Virus record (IMG/VR): IMGVR_UViG_3300028388_004772
Location: 1 to 64,000 of that record
Source: a virus
Length of the DNA stretch: 64,000 nt
Reading direction: 5' to 3' (one strand)
The stretch's first letter is position 1, and each line of letters begins with the position of its first letter. Positions 6,600 to 14,792 of the stretch are shown one piece after another. Under the pieces are notes generated by a model. That model saw only the letters and a list, made by a program, of their open reading frames with translations. It did no database searches and was not told the origin of the DNA. Made by a program: the position numbers and the translations under genes.

Positions 6600-7647
6600 G
6601 GGATTGGGCCTCGGTCATCAAATCTTTCATTTCACCTTTGATACGATCCTTATCAAGATCAGTATCTACATTATCCACATAGGTATTCAATAGCTCAGAT
6701 GTATCCTCTACATCAATACCTGTATCTTCGACGTTTTCACCAAGAAACTCCTGGAAGTTTTCAGCTACCTTGAGCTCATAAATGTTCTGTGATTGAATCT
6801 TATCTAAGAAGCGCTCAAACGTAAATAGATCTGATTTGTTTACAACAACCACTTTGACAAACTTATGGCTAAGGTCTCCAACGTCATAGGTATTATAGTC
6901 TATTTTGGAGTCATCGTAAACAACTTTTTGGAATAAAACATTTGGATTTCTGACAGCTTCAAGCTCTCGTGTTTCAGTATCAAGTACATGGAAGTACTTT
7001 GGATCACCACAGTCGGACCATGTCAGTTCCATTTGATTACCGAGGTAATGAATATTTCCTTTGGTTGACTTAGTATGATAGTGACCTGAAAGGACCATCT
7101 CAAATCGTGAGAACAATGAGGGATCCATACCTGATGTTGCAGGCATACCACGATGCATATCGAACCCATTGAGCTCCAAGTGAGCTCCGATCATACTCGC
7201 ATCTGTGTTCTGTAACCAATCGACAGTCGAGTGATAGTTCTCATTGTTGATCCATGGGATCAAACCAAACTTCAACGAACCATATTCCATCACTGTCGGT
7301 TCCATGACAATGTGGACGTTGTTCATATAGTAACCAAGAACTTCCTTCAATGTGTTCAGTTCATTGGTATTTTTATAGTAGGTGTCATGGTTACCTGGAA
7401 TGATATCCATACACATACCATAATTCCGCAAAGGGTCGAGGAAGATCTTTCGATTATAATTCAGTGCCTTGATACTAATTGATTTTCGGTTGTCGTAATA
7501 GTCACCCAAATGAACAACCTGTTTAATATCATTTTCTAAGCAATACGGAAAGAAGACCTCCTCATAAAACTTCCTTTGATTTTCCAGAAAGATGTCAGCT
7601 GAGTTACGTACATCACAATGGGTATCATTTAAGATTGCAATTTTCAT
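6586..7647 (-). CDS. 47: Recombination nuclease subunit gp47 (SbcD/Mre11-like)
   Basis: A 353-residue metallophosphoesterase (T4 gp47 is 339). The motifs occur in order: NDTHCD at residues 7-12, HLGDYYDNR near 46-54, PGNHDTYY near 84-91, and the metal-binding GHYHTKS around residue 192. These residues bind two metal ions for exo/endonuclease activity in complex with gp46. The acidic C-terminal tail (VEDTGIDVEDTSELL) is probably the gp46-binding part. Its start overlaps the stop of the small AbrB-like gene upstream (AAATGA). Confidence 0.94.
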   Translation of the reverse strand: MKIAILNDTHCDVRNSADIFLENQRKFYEEVFFPYCLENDIKQVVHLGDYYDNRKSISIKALNYNRKIFLDPLRNYGMCMDIIPGNHDTYYKNTNELNTLKEVLGYYMNNVHIVMEPTVMEYGSLKFGLIPWINNENYHSTVDWLQNTDASMIGAHLELNGFDMHRGMPATSGMDPSLFSRFEMVLSGHYHTKSTKGNIHYLGNQMELTWSDCGDPKYFHVLDTETRELEAVRNPNVLFQKVVYDDSKIDYNTYDVGDLSHKFVKVVVVNKSDLFTFERFLDKIQSQNIYELKVAENFQEFLGENVEDTGIDVEDTSELLNTYVDNVDTDLDKDRIKGEMKDLMTEAQSLDIV

Positions 7648-7796
7648 TTTTTAGTTAGAGTCCACGTACCGTCTTCATTGTCATTCCATACTAATGTATC
7701 GCCTTCATTCCATTGCATTGCGTCCATTAGCTCATCTGGGAATACCAGATACAACTCACCGTCTGAATCTGCTTCAACAGGTGCATAATATGTCAT
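7644..7796 (-). CDS. Small AbrB/SpoVT-like protein, 50 aa
   Basis: A 50-residue frame sitting between genes 55 and 47. The peptide (MTYYAPVEADSDGELYLVFP then DELMDAMQWNEGDTLVW) has the shape of a swapped-hairpin AbrB-type domain: a strand, a turn, 'L.FP.EL', and a 'GD.L.W' strand. Its ATG overlaps the gp55 stop (CAATGA), and its stop overlaps the gp47 start, so it is part of one coupled operon. AbrB folds usually bind DNA as dimers. Here the domain is alone and its target is unknown. Confidence 0.7.
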   Translation of the reverse strand: MTYYAPVEADSDGELYLVFPDELMDAMQWNEGDTLVWNDNEDGTWTLTKK

Positions 7797-8395
7797 TGTA
7801 AAAACTCCACTAAATCTGAGTCAGCATGAACTGCTCGTTTCTTACGTTTCTTCTCTTCTTTCGCATATTCTTTGATCTTCATATCCTGATCTTTCACCTT
7901 GTCGATCCGATCCCTTAACTGATCCACATAGCTCGTTACAGCTGAAGACCCTTCATCGGATGCATCATAACCATCAATGAAGTCTTCGATATCAGCTCTG
8001 GTCAGATATTTGATCTTAATATCTTGCTGCTTCTTCTCGCGAGAAATCCTTCGAAGAAAAGCATACCAAGCAATCTGCGTAAAGTAAGCAAATGCATTCG
8101 GTTTACCAGTGCGCGTAGCAGCTTCAATGTTGTAATTATATATTGCTTTGAGACAATTTTCAACAGCATCCATGACCATTTCTTCACGATACGTATACCG
8201 AATAAAATTATGCTTGTGGGATAGACCTTCTGAAATCCTCAGAAAGCACTCCGCAATATAATCCGGAACAATTGGTTGTGGTGCACCAGCATCTTTTGCT
8301 TTGTTAACTTCTGTTACATAATCAAGGACTGCTTGTGAGAAATCAGCGTTATTTACATAATGTATGCTTTCTTTCTTTGACACGTCAAACTCCAT
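7793..8395 (-). CDS. 55: Late-transcription sigma factor gp55
   Basis: A 200-residue protein (T4 gp55 is 185). It matches the small sigma family by its region-2-like segment (NAFAYFTQIAWYAFLRRISREKK) and by its place next to 47. gp55 replaces the host sigma factor on RNA polymerase and directs it to TATAAATA promoters. A C-terminal hydrophobic end (SDLVEFLQ) fits the sliding-clamp-binding tail seen in T4 (there ending in a DFLYE-like motif). There is no Shine-Dalgarno sequence before the ATG. The predicted transcript from the promoter at 8415-8443 would have a leader of only about a dozen bases. Confidence 0.92.
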   Translation of the reverse strand: MEFDVSKKESIHYVNNADFSQAVLDYVTEVNKAKDAGAPQPIVPDYIAECFLRISEGLSHKHNFIRYTYREEMVMDAVENCLKAIYNYNIEAATRTGKPNAFAYFTQIAWYAFLRRISREKKQQDIKIKYLTRADIEDFIDGYDASDEGSSAVTSYVDQLRDRIDKVKDQDMKIKEYAKEEKKRKKRAVHADSDLVEFLQ

Positions 8396-8408
8396 TTAAT
8401 AAAATACT

Positions 8409-8443
8409 GCGTATATTATACGCTAAAAAAATAATAAAGTAAA
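8409..8443 (-). promoter_or_regulatory. Sigma70-type promoter of gene 55 with a palindrome over the -10 box
   Basis: On the minus strand a TTTACT -35 element (8438-8443), exactly 17 bases, and a perfect TATAAT (8415-8420). The -10 box lies inside the inverted repeat GCGTATA-A-TATACGC (8409-8423), which would suit a dimeric regulator. The predicted start is about 12 bases before the gp55 ATG. Confidence 0.6.
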
Positions 8444-8457
8444 CACTAAAATAATTG

Positions 8458-8486
8458 TTGACCAAATTTAATTCATGGTGTAAAAT
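8458..8486 (+). promoter_or_regulatory. Sigma70-type promoter pointing right, antisense to the gene cluster
   Basis: The plus strand has TTGACC (8458-8463), a 17-base spacer, and TAAAAT (8481-8486). Transcription would run into the 3' end of the 121-residue gene and onward antisense to uvsW and uvsY. No plus-strand gene of credible length follows, so any product would be an antisense RNA. Confidence 0.45.
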
Positions 8487-8516
8487 AAGATTGTTGTCTT
8501 GGGGGGAATGAATATA

Positions 8517-8882
8517 CTAATGGACAATATCTTTCTGAAACTCAATAAAGTTGGTTTCTGATGAGTCGCGGAGATATATTTCCGGTTCATCTTCTTCAGA
8601 CATTTCTTTAATTACATCATTGAAGTACTCTACAGCAACCGTGCTTGGTGTTGTCTGTGAAAGAATATGATATGCGTTGAGAATATGTAACGCACCAGGA
8701 TTGTTATTCATCAGCTGCCAAGGTTTGAAAGTATAGTACCTCATACTCTGATCGAGGTCATCCATAGAAACAATCTTTAAAGCTTTGGTGACAACCATCA
8801 TGTCGTTGTCTTCAGTATTATATTCTAAAACCTCACAAATGACTTCATCGCCGTTAATTAATTTAAATTGTTTTAGATCCAT
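8517..8882 (-). CDS. Conserved hypothetical protein, possible Sm-like fold, 121 aa
   Basis: The N-terminal half (FKLINGDEVICEVLEYNTED, then VTKALKIVSM) has the strand-turn pattern of an Sm/Lsm barrel, where a Gly-Asp turn separates strands. The rest contains YYTFKPWQLM and a helical C-terminus. I recall homologues between uvsW and 55 in marine T4-like phages, called hypothetical. Its ATG is one base away from the uvsW stop. A role in RNA binding is inference from the fold-like pattern and would need structure prediction to confirm. Confidence 0.7.
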   Translation of the reverse strand: MDLKQFKLINGDEVICEVLEYNTEDNDMMVVTKALKIVSMDDLDQSMRYYTFKPWQLMNNNPGALHILNAYHILSQTTPSTVAVEYFNDVIKEMSEEDEPEIYLRDSSETNFIEFQKDIVH

Positions 8883-8883
8883 A

Positions 8884-10368
8884 TTATAGCTCCACTTTGT
8901 ATGTTTTATATATGAAGTTCTCAGCCTTGTACATTTTTAGTCGTTCGTAGGAATGCAATAAAGCAAAATTTTGTTGGGAGGATCCGTTTGATAAGTCATC
9001 CGTGATATCGTACAGTTGAGTGACTCGCCCGTCATCTGATTTACGAAGACCCCTTCCGATTGATTGTAAGACTCTGATTTGGGATTTGCTTGGACTTGCA
9101 AATATAATATTGTGAAGATTACGAATATTGATACCAGTACTAAATGTGCCCAGTGATGCAACGATAATTGCATCACTTTGTTTTTCAGTAATCTTACGAA
9201 TTGCTTCCCGGTCTGATGTTTCTGTTGCCCCAGATACAAAGAATACTTTTCGGTCTTCATGTGCTTTACTCTCAATTAAATCAAATAATATTTTACCATG
9301 TTTCTCAACGAATTGAAACAGTACGAGGGTATTCCCCTTTTGATCCAAGGCGAGGTTCCGGATAAAATTATTTCGCTTCTCGTGTCTTACGATATAGTCA
9401 ATTTCATCTTGGTATGACCGTTTTCCGAAATCTTCTTGATCTTTGTATTCGAGTACGAGTCTTCTGATTTCCAGCTTCGCCAATGTATCATTATCTTGGA
9501 GAGTTCTGGTGGTAGTGACTTTGTGTACTCTTCCGAAGAGTCCTTGCAATACGAGCTCATGAGTCTGTGTCCCATCTAACGTGCCAGTAGTACCAAATCG
9601 ATATCCTGCTTCTGTGCACTTATTCATGATTGATGTTAGTGACTTTGATTTGAATCCATGACATTCATCACCAATAACCATACCAAACTGTTCAAACCAT
9701 CCACTGCCTAATTTATATATACTTTGCCATGTAGAAATAATGATGGGACAATCTGTGTCCTTATCCTTACCTGAATAAATTTTATGGACGTTTTCTAAGG
9801 GATAACCATAGTCTTTAAAATCATTGGCCATTTGTTCTACTAGAGATGTCGTCGGTACAACTACTAATATTTTTTGATAATCTTCTGCTATCTGTGATAA
9901 AAAATAACGGGCAAGTACATAGATTATTAAAGACTTACCAGAGCCAGTTGGGGATACAAGGATCGCTCTTTTCTTCTCTAGTCCTCTACAGACTGCATCA
10001 AATTGATAGTCACGTATCTCATATGGAAGATTAATACTATGAACGAAATTTATTACCTCTTTTGGATCTACCTTAGCATTGTGAGTAGCATCGTCAGGGT
10101 ATCCATATTCAGTGCGTTCTGCCTCTATGGTATAGTCACGTTGTACAGCAAACTTCTCGAGATGGTCGATGAGTCCAGCGGGTAAGGTATAGTTTCTAAT
10201 ATTGAACAGACGGATTTTACCATCCCACACCTTATTGCGATACGCTGGCATGAACTTGTATCCGGGAACATAGAACGAAAAGAACTCATTGAGCTCTTGA
10301 GCTTGTCCGAAATCACATTCCACTCGGAGCTCGCTATGGCTCAGTTTCCTGACTCGAATTGTCTCCAC
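8884..10368 (-). CDS. uvsW: UvsW recombination helicase
   Basis: A 494-residue SF2 helicase. Walker A SPTGSGKS is at about residues 139-146, motif II GDECHG, motif III GTTGTLDG, and motif VI QSIGRGLRKS near the C-terminus. UvsW unwinds branched DNA and R-loops, switching replication from origin to recombination mode late in infection. The N-terminal ~100 residues hold the small DNA-binding domain (VPGYKFMPAYRNKVWDGKI) typical of UvsW. It overlaps the end of uvsY by 28 bases. Order uvsY-uvsW-55 matches other marine T4-like phages. Confidence 0.95.
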   Translation of the reverse strand: METIRVRKLSHSELRVECDFGQAQELNEFFSFYVPGYKFMPAYRNKVWDGKIRLFNIRNYTLPAGLIDHLEKFAVQRDYTIEAERTEYGYPDDATHNAKVDPKEVINFVHSINLPYEIRDYQFDAVCRGLEKKRAILVSPTGSGKSLIIYVLARYFLSQIAEDYQKILVVVPTTSLVEQMANDFKDYGYPLENVHKIYSGKDKDTDCPIIISTWQSIYKLGSGWFEQFGMVIGDECHGFKSKSLTSIMNKCTEAGYRFGTTGTLDGTQTHELVLQGLFGRVHKVTTTRTLQDNDTLAKLEIRRLVLEYKDQEDFGKRSYQDEIDYIVRHEKRNNFIRNLALDQKGNTLVLFQFVEKHGKILFDLIESKAHEDRKVFFVSGATETSDREAIRKITEKQSDAIIVASLGTFSTGINIRNLHNIIFASPSKSQIRVLQSIGRGLRKSDDGRVTQLYDITDDLSNGSSQQNFALLHSYERLKMYKAENFIYKTYKVEL

Positions 10369-10787
10369 TTAATAATGTTCCCTATCGTTTGATGGCGCCA
10401 TTTAATATTATCAACAATCTCAACTAGTGTATCTATGATTGTCTTCCAATACTGAATTAGCTCTTCAGATTTTTGAATTTCGGGATCAGAATTGTAGTAG
10501 TAATCCATTTCACCTTTCATTACCTTCAATCCATTGAATGGATCCGGATCCCAGCCTTTTTCTTCTAATTCATCCTGAGACATCTTTCCGTTATAGTATA
10601 GCCATTTTTCTTTTAACAAGGCCTTTTGCTTCGACTCACATCTTTTAAGTGTCATCTTAGCCTGGGCCAATAATTGAAGATATTTGGCATGGAGTTTGGG
10701 TGTTTCGGAAGATGCATTATCTAATCTCATATTATCGATAACAGAGTCTTTCGCCCACATATCGAGAATCGTTTCAAGTTCTTTCAT
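10341..10787 (-). CDS. uvsY: UvsY recombination mediator
   Basis: A 148-residue protein (T4 UvsY is 137). It shows the recognisable central ALLKEKWLYYNGKMSQDEL (T4 has ALKARLDYYSGR) and the C-terminal helix ending NIIKWRQFESGN (T4 ends MRAFEAGK). UvsY helps load UvsX recombinase onto gp32-coated single strands. It sits between gp3 and uvsW and shares 28 bases with uvsW. The insert around residues 75-95 (EEKGWDPDPFNGLKVM) is a little longer than in T4. No uvsX or gene 32 is in this window. Confidence 0.9.
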   Translation of the reverse strand: MKELETILDMWAKDSVIDNMRLDNASSETPKLHAKYLQLLAQAKMTLKRCESKQKALLKEKWLYYNGKMSQDELEEKGWDPDPFNGLKVMKGEMDYYYNSDPEIQKSEELIQYWKTIIDTLVEIVDNIKWRHQTIGNIIKWRQFESGN

Positions 10788-10800
10788 AATAATCCTATAA

Positions 10801-11349
10801 TCAAGTTGTTATACTAAATGAATTAGTAATTTCTCCTGTACTACTTATACTCTTCAATTCGAAGTAAGAAAACCGGAACGATGCATTGAAAGTAATGAAC
10901 GTATCACCAGTGGAGGTAGATTCAAATTGAATGTCACCAAGTGAAGTGGGTACACAATCTTTGTATTGAACCTGCTTTGTTGTGTTGTTATGGCTCGACA
11001 AAATGTGCAATGTAATGTCTGCATAACTTGGAACAACTGTTGCTGTTCTATCGAGTGGATTCTTTACAGGTGTATCAAGTAACCTGCGAATCCAATTGTA
11101 CATTTCTTCATAACCCTGCATATCCTCATCGAGAATAACATTTGCTGAGAGTTCATTGAAAACTAACTTGTCACCTGGAAATGGTACCCCACCTATCTTT
11201 TGATAGGGCATTTCGACTGCACTGAACAACATACCAGGATGGGTGACGTTCTGACAGAAGAACTCCAGATTTGGATAGTTAGCACGATCCAGCACCAGCT
11301 TAAAACTGGTGGGCTGAAGATAATTGATGTTTGTAGTTAATGTTGCCAT
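10801..11349 (-). CDS. 3: Tail completion and sheath stabiliser protein gp3
   Basis: The 182-residue protein aligns by eye with T4 gp3 (176 aa): LSANVILDEDMQGYEEMYNWI corresponds to the T4 stretch IVRFIVDEELKSWIGMYEWM, then ITLHILSS, and a C-terminal ASFRFSYFELKSI like the T4 IPYTYFQVEKDG. gp3 caps the upper end of the tail tube. A T4-type late promoter ends 5 bases before the ATG, so the late transcript would begin at or next to the A of the ATG. A strong terminator separates it from gene 23. It resembles the tube protein fold, but gp19 itself lies elsewhere. Confidence 0.82.
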   Translation of the reverse strand: MATLTTNINYLQPTSFKLVLDRANYPNLEFFCQNVTHPGMLFSAVEMPYQKIGGVPFPGDKLVFNELSANVILDEDMQGYEEMYNWIRRLLDTPVKNPLDRTATVVPSYADITLHILSSHNNTTKQVQYKDCVPTSLGDIQFESTSTGDTFITFNASFRFSYFELKSISSTGEITNSFSITT

Positions 11350-11354
11350 GAGTT

Positions 11355-11362
11355 TATTTATA
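11355..11362 (-). promoter_or_regulatory. T4-type late promoter for gene 3
   Basis: Exact TATAAATA on the minus strand, directly after the terminator of gene 23 and 5 bases before the gp3 ATG. T4 late transcripts start about six bases downstream, which puts +1 at the start codon. Confidence 0.6.
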
Positions 11363-11365
11363 CCT

Positions 11366-11392
11366 AAAAAAAAGGGCTTCCGAAGAAGCCCT
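11366..11392 (-). terminator. Intrinsic terminator after gene 23
   Basis: The minus strand reads AGGGCTTC, a TTCG tetraloop, GAAGCCCT, then a run of eight T. The stem is a perfect 8 bp with the very stable UUCG loop. It ends the capsid transcript about 40 bases after the gp23 stop. Confidence 0.92.
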
Positions 11393-11431
11393 AATATTCA
11401 AAGGAGAAACATTATTATTATTAAGCAAGAA

Positions 11432-12793
11432 TCAAGCGAGAATATTGTCTACGCGGAAGATTCTGTAGTACTGGTTAGTCTTAACCGTTGCAAGACCGTC
11501 AGCAGGAGTCGCACCAACGAATGGGTTTGAAGCCATACCGTAACGAGTCTTGAAGCCGATCTTAGGCTGGAATGTATCTTCTCCAACCGCACGAACCATT
11601 GTTAATGGAACGTATGGGCAATAGAAGAGACCAGCGTCATATGGGTTAGTACCCTTATAACCAACTGTGACATAGTCAGTAGCCGCATATGGATCGATGT
11701 ATACACGAGTACGTCCGTTCAATACACCAGCGAATGTGTTACCAGTGTCATCAACATTCAAGTTAGTTGACATAGCTGGTGAGTAATCAAGCATACCAGA
11801 AGCAGCAAGTGCAGAAGCGATGTCAGAAGAACAAACAATGAAGTTGCCCTTTCCACGTCTTGTTTCTTTTGCAATTACGTTTGCTTCACGCTCGATCTGT
11901 ACGATCAAGCCCTTGAACTTCTCAACTGACCAACGACCGTCAGCATCTGTTGACAAGTCAAAGATACCGTTAGTAGCTGTGTTAGCCTGGAGAGCACCAG
12001 TCTTAGCTTGTGAGTTAATAGTACGGATAACTTCACGGTTGATTTCAGCCAAGATTTCTGTAGACAGAATATTAGCAAGTTCTGTCTCAGCGTCCAATCC
12101 GTGGATTGCTTTCAAATCTTGAGCGAGTTCAAGTGAGTACTCAGCTTTCAATGCACGAGACTTAGCTGTAACAGTAGCCTTCTCGATTGTGAAGCCCATT
12201 TCGTTGAATGAAGAATTATCAGGAGCTGTAGTAGATCCCAAACCTTCTGCAGACGATGTAGGCATACCACCACCAAAGTTAGCCGCGTCACGGTTATCAT
12301 TGATAGTTGAGTCTGATGGTGAATCATCAGCAATGCCAAGAAGGCCAGATGGTGATGAATCATGGTTACCTGTTGAGTCACCAGAGAAGTTAGTATTTGC
12401 TTCGTTGAACAATGCTTCGTCACCGTTAGCAACATAACCTGGAGTACCAGCTGTTCCAATAGTTGACTTGTAGCGTGACTTCATAGCGAAGATCAAGCCA
12501 GTAGGGCCAGTCATTGGCTGAACACCACATACGTCATATGCCATCAAGTTAGGCATTGCACGACGAACAAGTGCAATCAGAACTGGGTTCCAGTTTGCAG
12601 CTGAAGTAGTGTTGTTAGCTGGAGCAGCTTCATTCAGAGCTTGCCCTTGAGCAGCTTCTTCAGCAAAAGCACGTTCTTGGTTTTCGAGAATCGCAGCTGT
12701 AACAGCACGGCGATGGCTATCTTTGATCTCACCAGCAGCTTCGTTATCAAGCACTGGAGACCATTTTTCGATCAAACGATCATATGATTCCAT
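11432..12793 (-). CDS. 23: Major capsid protein gp23
   Basis: A 453-residue protein with the T4-like capsid signature: N-terminal prohead-type region, then NWNPVLIALVRRAMPNLMAYD and GVQPMTGPTGLIFAMKSRY. The gp21 consensus cleavage site L-x-E is present as ALNE/AAP, predicting removal of the first 55 residues. The end RYGMASNPFVG and YYRIFRVDNIL is also typical. An Asp/Ser/Gly-rich insert after residue 130 (SGDSTGNHDSS) is a loop exposed in relatives. It is preceded by gp22 (scaffold) and followed by a strong terminator. Shorter than T4 gp23 (521 aa), as in marine relatives. Confidence 0.97.
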   Translation of the reverse strand: MESYDRLIEKWSPVLDNEAAGEIKDSHRRAVTAAILENQERAFAEEAAQGQALNEAAPANNTTSAANWNPVLIALVRRAMPNLMAYDVCGVQPMTGPTGLIFAMKSRYKSTIGTAGTPGYVANGDEALFNEANTNFSGDSTGNHDSSPSGLLGIADDSPSDSTINDNRDAANFGGGMPTSSAEGLGSTTAPDNSSFNEMGFTIEKATVTAKSRALKAEYSLELAQDLKAIHGLDAETELANILSTEILAEINREVIRTINSQAKTGALQANTATNGIFDLSTDADGRWSVEKFKGLIVQIEREANVIAKETRRGKGNFIVCSSDIASALAASGMLDYSPAMSTNLNVDDTGNTFAGVLNGRTRVYIDPYAATDYVTVGYKGTNPYDAGLFYCPYVPLTMVRAVGEDTFQPKIGFKTRYGMASNPFVGATPADGLATVKTNQYYRIFRVDNILA

Positions 12794-12811
12794 TTTGGAA
12801 CTCCTTATTTC

Positions 12812-13876
12812 TTATTTTGAGGTCTTTGTAAGAGCTGTTAAGTAAGCATCCATTGAGCTTGAAGTAGAAACAACTGATTGTCCCTGTTCTTCAGTAGCTA
12901 CAAACTCAGCTTCTTTTGACTCGGTTACTTCTTTATTAAAGTATGAATTCTTGACAGTTTCTACTTTCATAGCGAAAGTTTCTTCGTCTTCAAAATCAAC
13001 ATCTTCAACAAGAGATTTTAGCTTCTCTACCTGAGTAGCTGCAAGACCACGAGCTGATTCACGAATGATGAAATCACGCTTGTAAACTTCCAATTCTTCA
13101 GATAGTTCGATGGCTTTTGCAGTAGTTGCATTCAGAGACTCTTCGAGTTCTTCAACAGTATCTGCTAGGTCATCAACGAGGTCGACTTTAGAATCAGGAA
13201 CATCGATGTAAGACTCTTCAAACAGACCCTTGAGGCTTGTCATGAAGTTCTCAGCAATTTCAGCTCTGAGACCAGATTGGATAGCGACTTTATTGTCTTC
13301 CATCCACTGTTCAACAACGTAGTTGAGGTATGAATCGACTTTTTCTACGAGGTCAGCTTTAGTAGATTCGATCTCTTCAGAGAGTTCTTCTTCGTACTTA
13401 GCTTCCAAACGGTCAATTTCTTCTGACAGCTTAGACTTAATAGCTGCTTCAAAGATTGTTTCCGCCTTTGACTTAAACTCTTCAGACAATGTAGCTTCAT
13501 CAGAGATGAGAGCATTCAAGTCTTGAGAAAAGTCTGCCTGATAGTCAAATTCAGGAGATTCTGCAACATATCCTTCCTCAGACTCTAAATCTTCTGCCAT
13601 GAGCTTAGAGAGAACACCTGAAAGCTGTTCTTTCTTCATGCCATTCAATTTAGTGTAAGCTGCATTAATCATACCAGCTTTAGTCTTAGGCATTGGATCT
13701 TGCTTAGTGTTGTCACCTTTACGCTTCTTAGCGGTTCCAGTTGCTTCACCAGCTTTGTCAACAGATGCTACTGATTGAGCTTCAGCATTCTTAGGATCAT
13801 GAGCTTCTTCCACGACTTCGTTCTCAACGTCATCATGGAGTTCTAGATCTTGATCTTCTGTATATTGATCAGTCAT
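12812..13876 (-). CDS. 22: Prohead core scaffold protein gp22
   Basis: A 354-residue, very acidic, mostly helical protein (EEIDRLEAKYEEELSEEI and similar stretches) between gp21 and gp23, the position of the T4 scaffold gp22 (269 aa). Scaffold proteins assemble the prohead core and are then cut to peptides by gp21. Possible L/I-x-E sites occur several times. The N-terminal 110 residues are low-complexity with a basic patch (GTAKKRKGD). The C-terminal segment MDAYLTALTKTSK is the conserved capsid-contacting end in this family. Low sequence identity is normal here; the place carries much of the assignment. Confidence 0.88.
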   Translation of the reverse strand: MTDQYTEDQDLELHDDVENEVVEEAHDPKNAEAQSVASVDKAGEATGTAKKRKGDNTKQDPMPKTKAGMINAAYTKLNGMKKEQLSGVLSKLMAEDLESEEGYVAESPEFDYQADFSQDLNALISDEATLSEEFKSKAETIFEAAIKSKLSEEIDRLEAKYEEELSEEIESTKADLVEKVDSYLNYVVEQWMEDNKVAIQSGLRAEIAENFMTSLKGLFEESYIDVPDSKVDLVDDLADTVEELEESLNATTAKAIELSEELEVYKRDFIIRESARGLAATQVEKLKSLVEDVDFEDEETFAMKVETVKNSYFNKEVTESKEAEFVATEEQGQSVVSTSSSMDAYLTALTKTSK

Positions 13877-13888
13877 TATTGACTCCTA

Positions 13889-14545
13889 TTATTTTGATTT
13901 GAGTAACGAGAGGAAATTCTTAAACTCACGAACTTGAGTCTCATAGAGATCTTTTCGCGGAGCTTTTTTAATTTCAGTCTCCATTCTTTCAATTGTTTGA
14001 GCTTCAATGATACCGTTATTCCATACCCATTCAACACCTTCCATAATTCCATTAACGAAAGCATTAGGTGCTGATGGATCCTGAACGATATCTACGGCGT
14101 TAAGCATAAAATCAGGTCCTACGACCATGCCACTACCGCCACGCTGCAAACTTCCCATACCACGAGTTGAAACGCCAACCCTGACCCCACCATCGAGTAA
14201 ACCCTTTACGATTTGCCCCATAGGAGTTTCAAGTATTGTCGCTTTTCCTACAACATCGTTTCCCTTAAACTGAAGAGACTCGATCTTGTGAGAAACTTTA
14301 TCTAGGTTAACAGTTGGTCCATCTGGATGGTTTAACTCACCAACTGCTCTACCCTTTGAAACTTGTTCGTCGACATATTTACCGACTGCCTTTTCCATAA
14401 CAGGCATAGGATATACACGACCATTTCTGTTCTTTTGCTCTGCCTGAGCAAACACTCCTTCAATCGAATATTTCTTACCACCACCTTCTTTGGCTTCAGT
14501 AAGAACTTCGAGATGTTGATCTGTATATTCCGCAATAAGTTTCAT
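13889..14545 (-). CDS. 21: Prohead protease gp21
   Basis: A 218-residue protein (T4 gp21 is 212) of the herpes-type serine protease fold. The catalytic His lies in GELNHPDG (about residue 73) and the Ser in GVSTRGMG (about 126), and the PDFMLNAVDIVQDPSAPNA stretch is conserved. It cuts the scaffold, gp23 and other prohead proteins after L/I-x-E sites before DNA packaging. Its ATG overlaps the stop of the 69-residue gene (ATGA). The N-terminal strand MKLIAEY is typical. Confidence 0.95.
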   Translation of the reverse strand: MKLIAEYTDQHLEVLTEAKEGGGKKYSIEGVFAQAEQKNRNGRVYPMPVMEKAVGKYVDEQVSKGRAVGELNHPDGPTVNLDKVSHKIESLQFKGNDVVGKATILETPMGQIVKGLLDGGVRVGVSTRGMGSLQRGGSGMVVGPDFMLNAVDIVQDPSAPNAFVNGIMEGVEWVWNNGIIEAQTIERMETEIKKAPRKDLYETQVREFKNFLSLLKSK

Positions 14546-14751
14546 TTCATTTGTCCGTATTGTTTCACAAATTGTGTAGCAGCTTTCTCTGCTTCTTTTT
14601 GTGATTTGTAAGCATCAAGTCTGTCACCATCAACATACGCAACAAACTTGCCTTTGTCCTTGTGAATCATTACTGAAACACGATCCACCTTGAAGTCTCT
14701 TACGTGTTCTCCAGGTGGCATTTTTTTTCTAAGTTCTGTGAAGTATTTCAT
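14542..14751 (-). CDS. Small prohead-cluster protein, 69 aa
   Basis: A 69-residue basic protein (starts MKYFTELRKKMPPGEHVRDF; core VSVMIHKDKGKFVAYVDGD; ends FVKQYGQMK) upstream of gene 21 and coupled to it by ATGA. Its place corresponds to T4 genes 67/68, but gp67 is identified elsewhere (17990-18247). It does not look like T4 gp68 (141 aa) either. The strand-turn-strand KFVAYVDGDRLDAY followed by a helix suggests a small double-stranded-RNA-binding-like or DUF fold. A late promoter lies about 20 bases upstream. Confidence 0.65.
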   Translation of the reverse strand: MKYFTELRKKMPPGEHVRDFKVDRVSVMIHKDKGKFVAYVDGDRLDAYKSQKEAEKAATQFVKQYGQMK

Positions 14752-14772
14752 ATTAACTTTTCTTTACGTAAT

Positions 14773-14780
14773 TATTTATA
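14773..14780 (-). promoter_or_regulatory. T4-type late promoter of the 21-22-23 head operon
   Basis: Exact TATAAATA on the minus strand in the 41-base gap before the 69-residue gene, about 22 bases from its ATG. It would allow head genes 21, 22 and 23 to be transcribed separately from the adhesin genes upstream. Confidence 0.65.
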
Positions 14781-14792
14781 TGTTTTAAGTTT

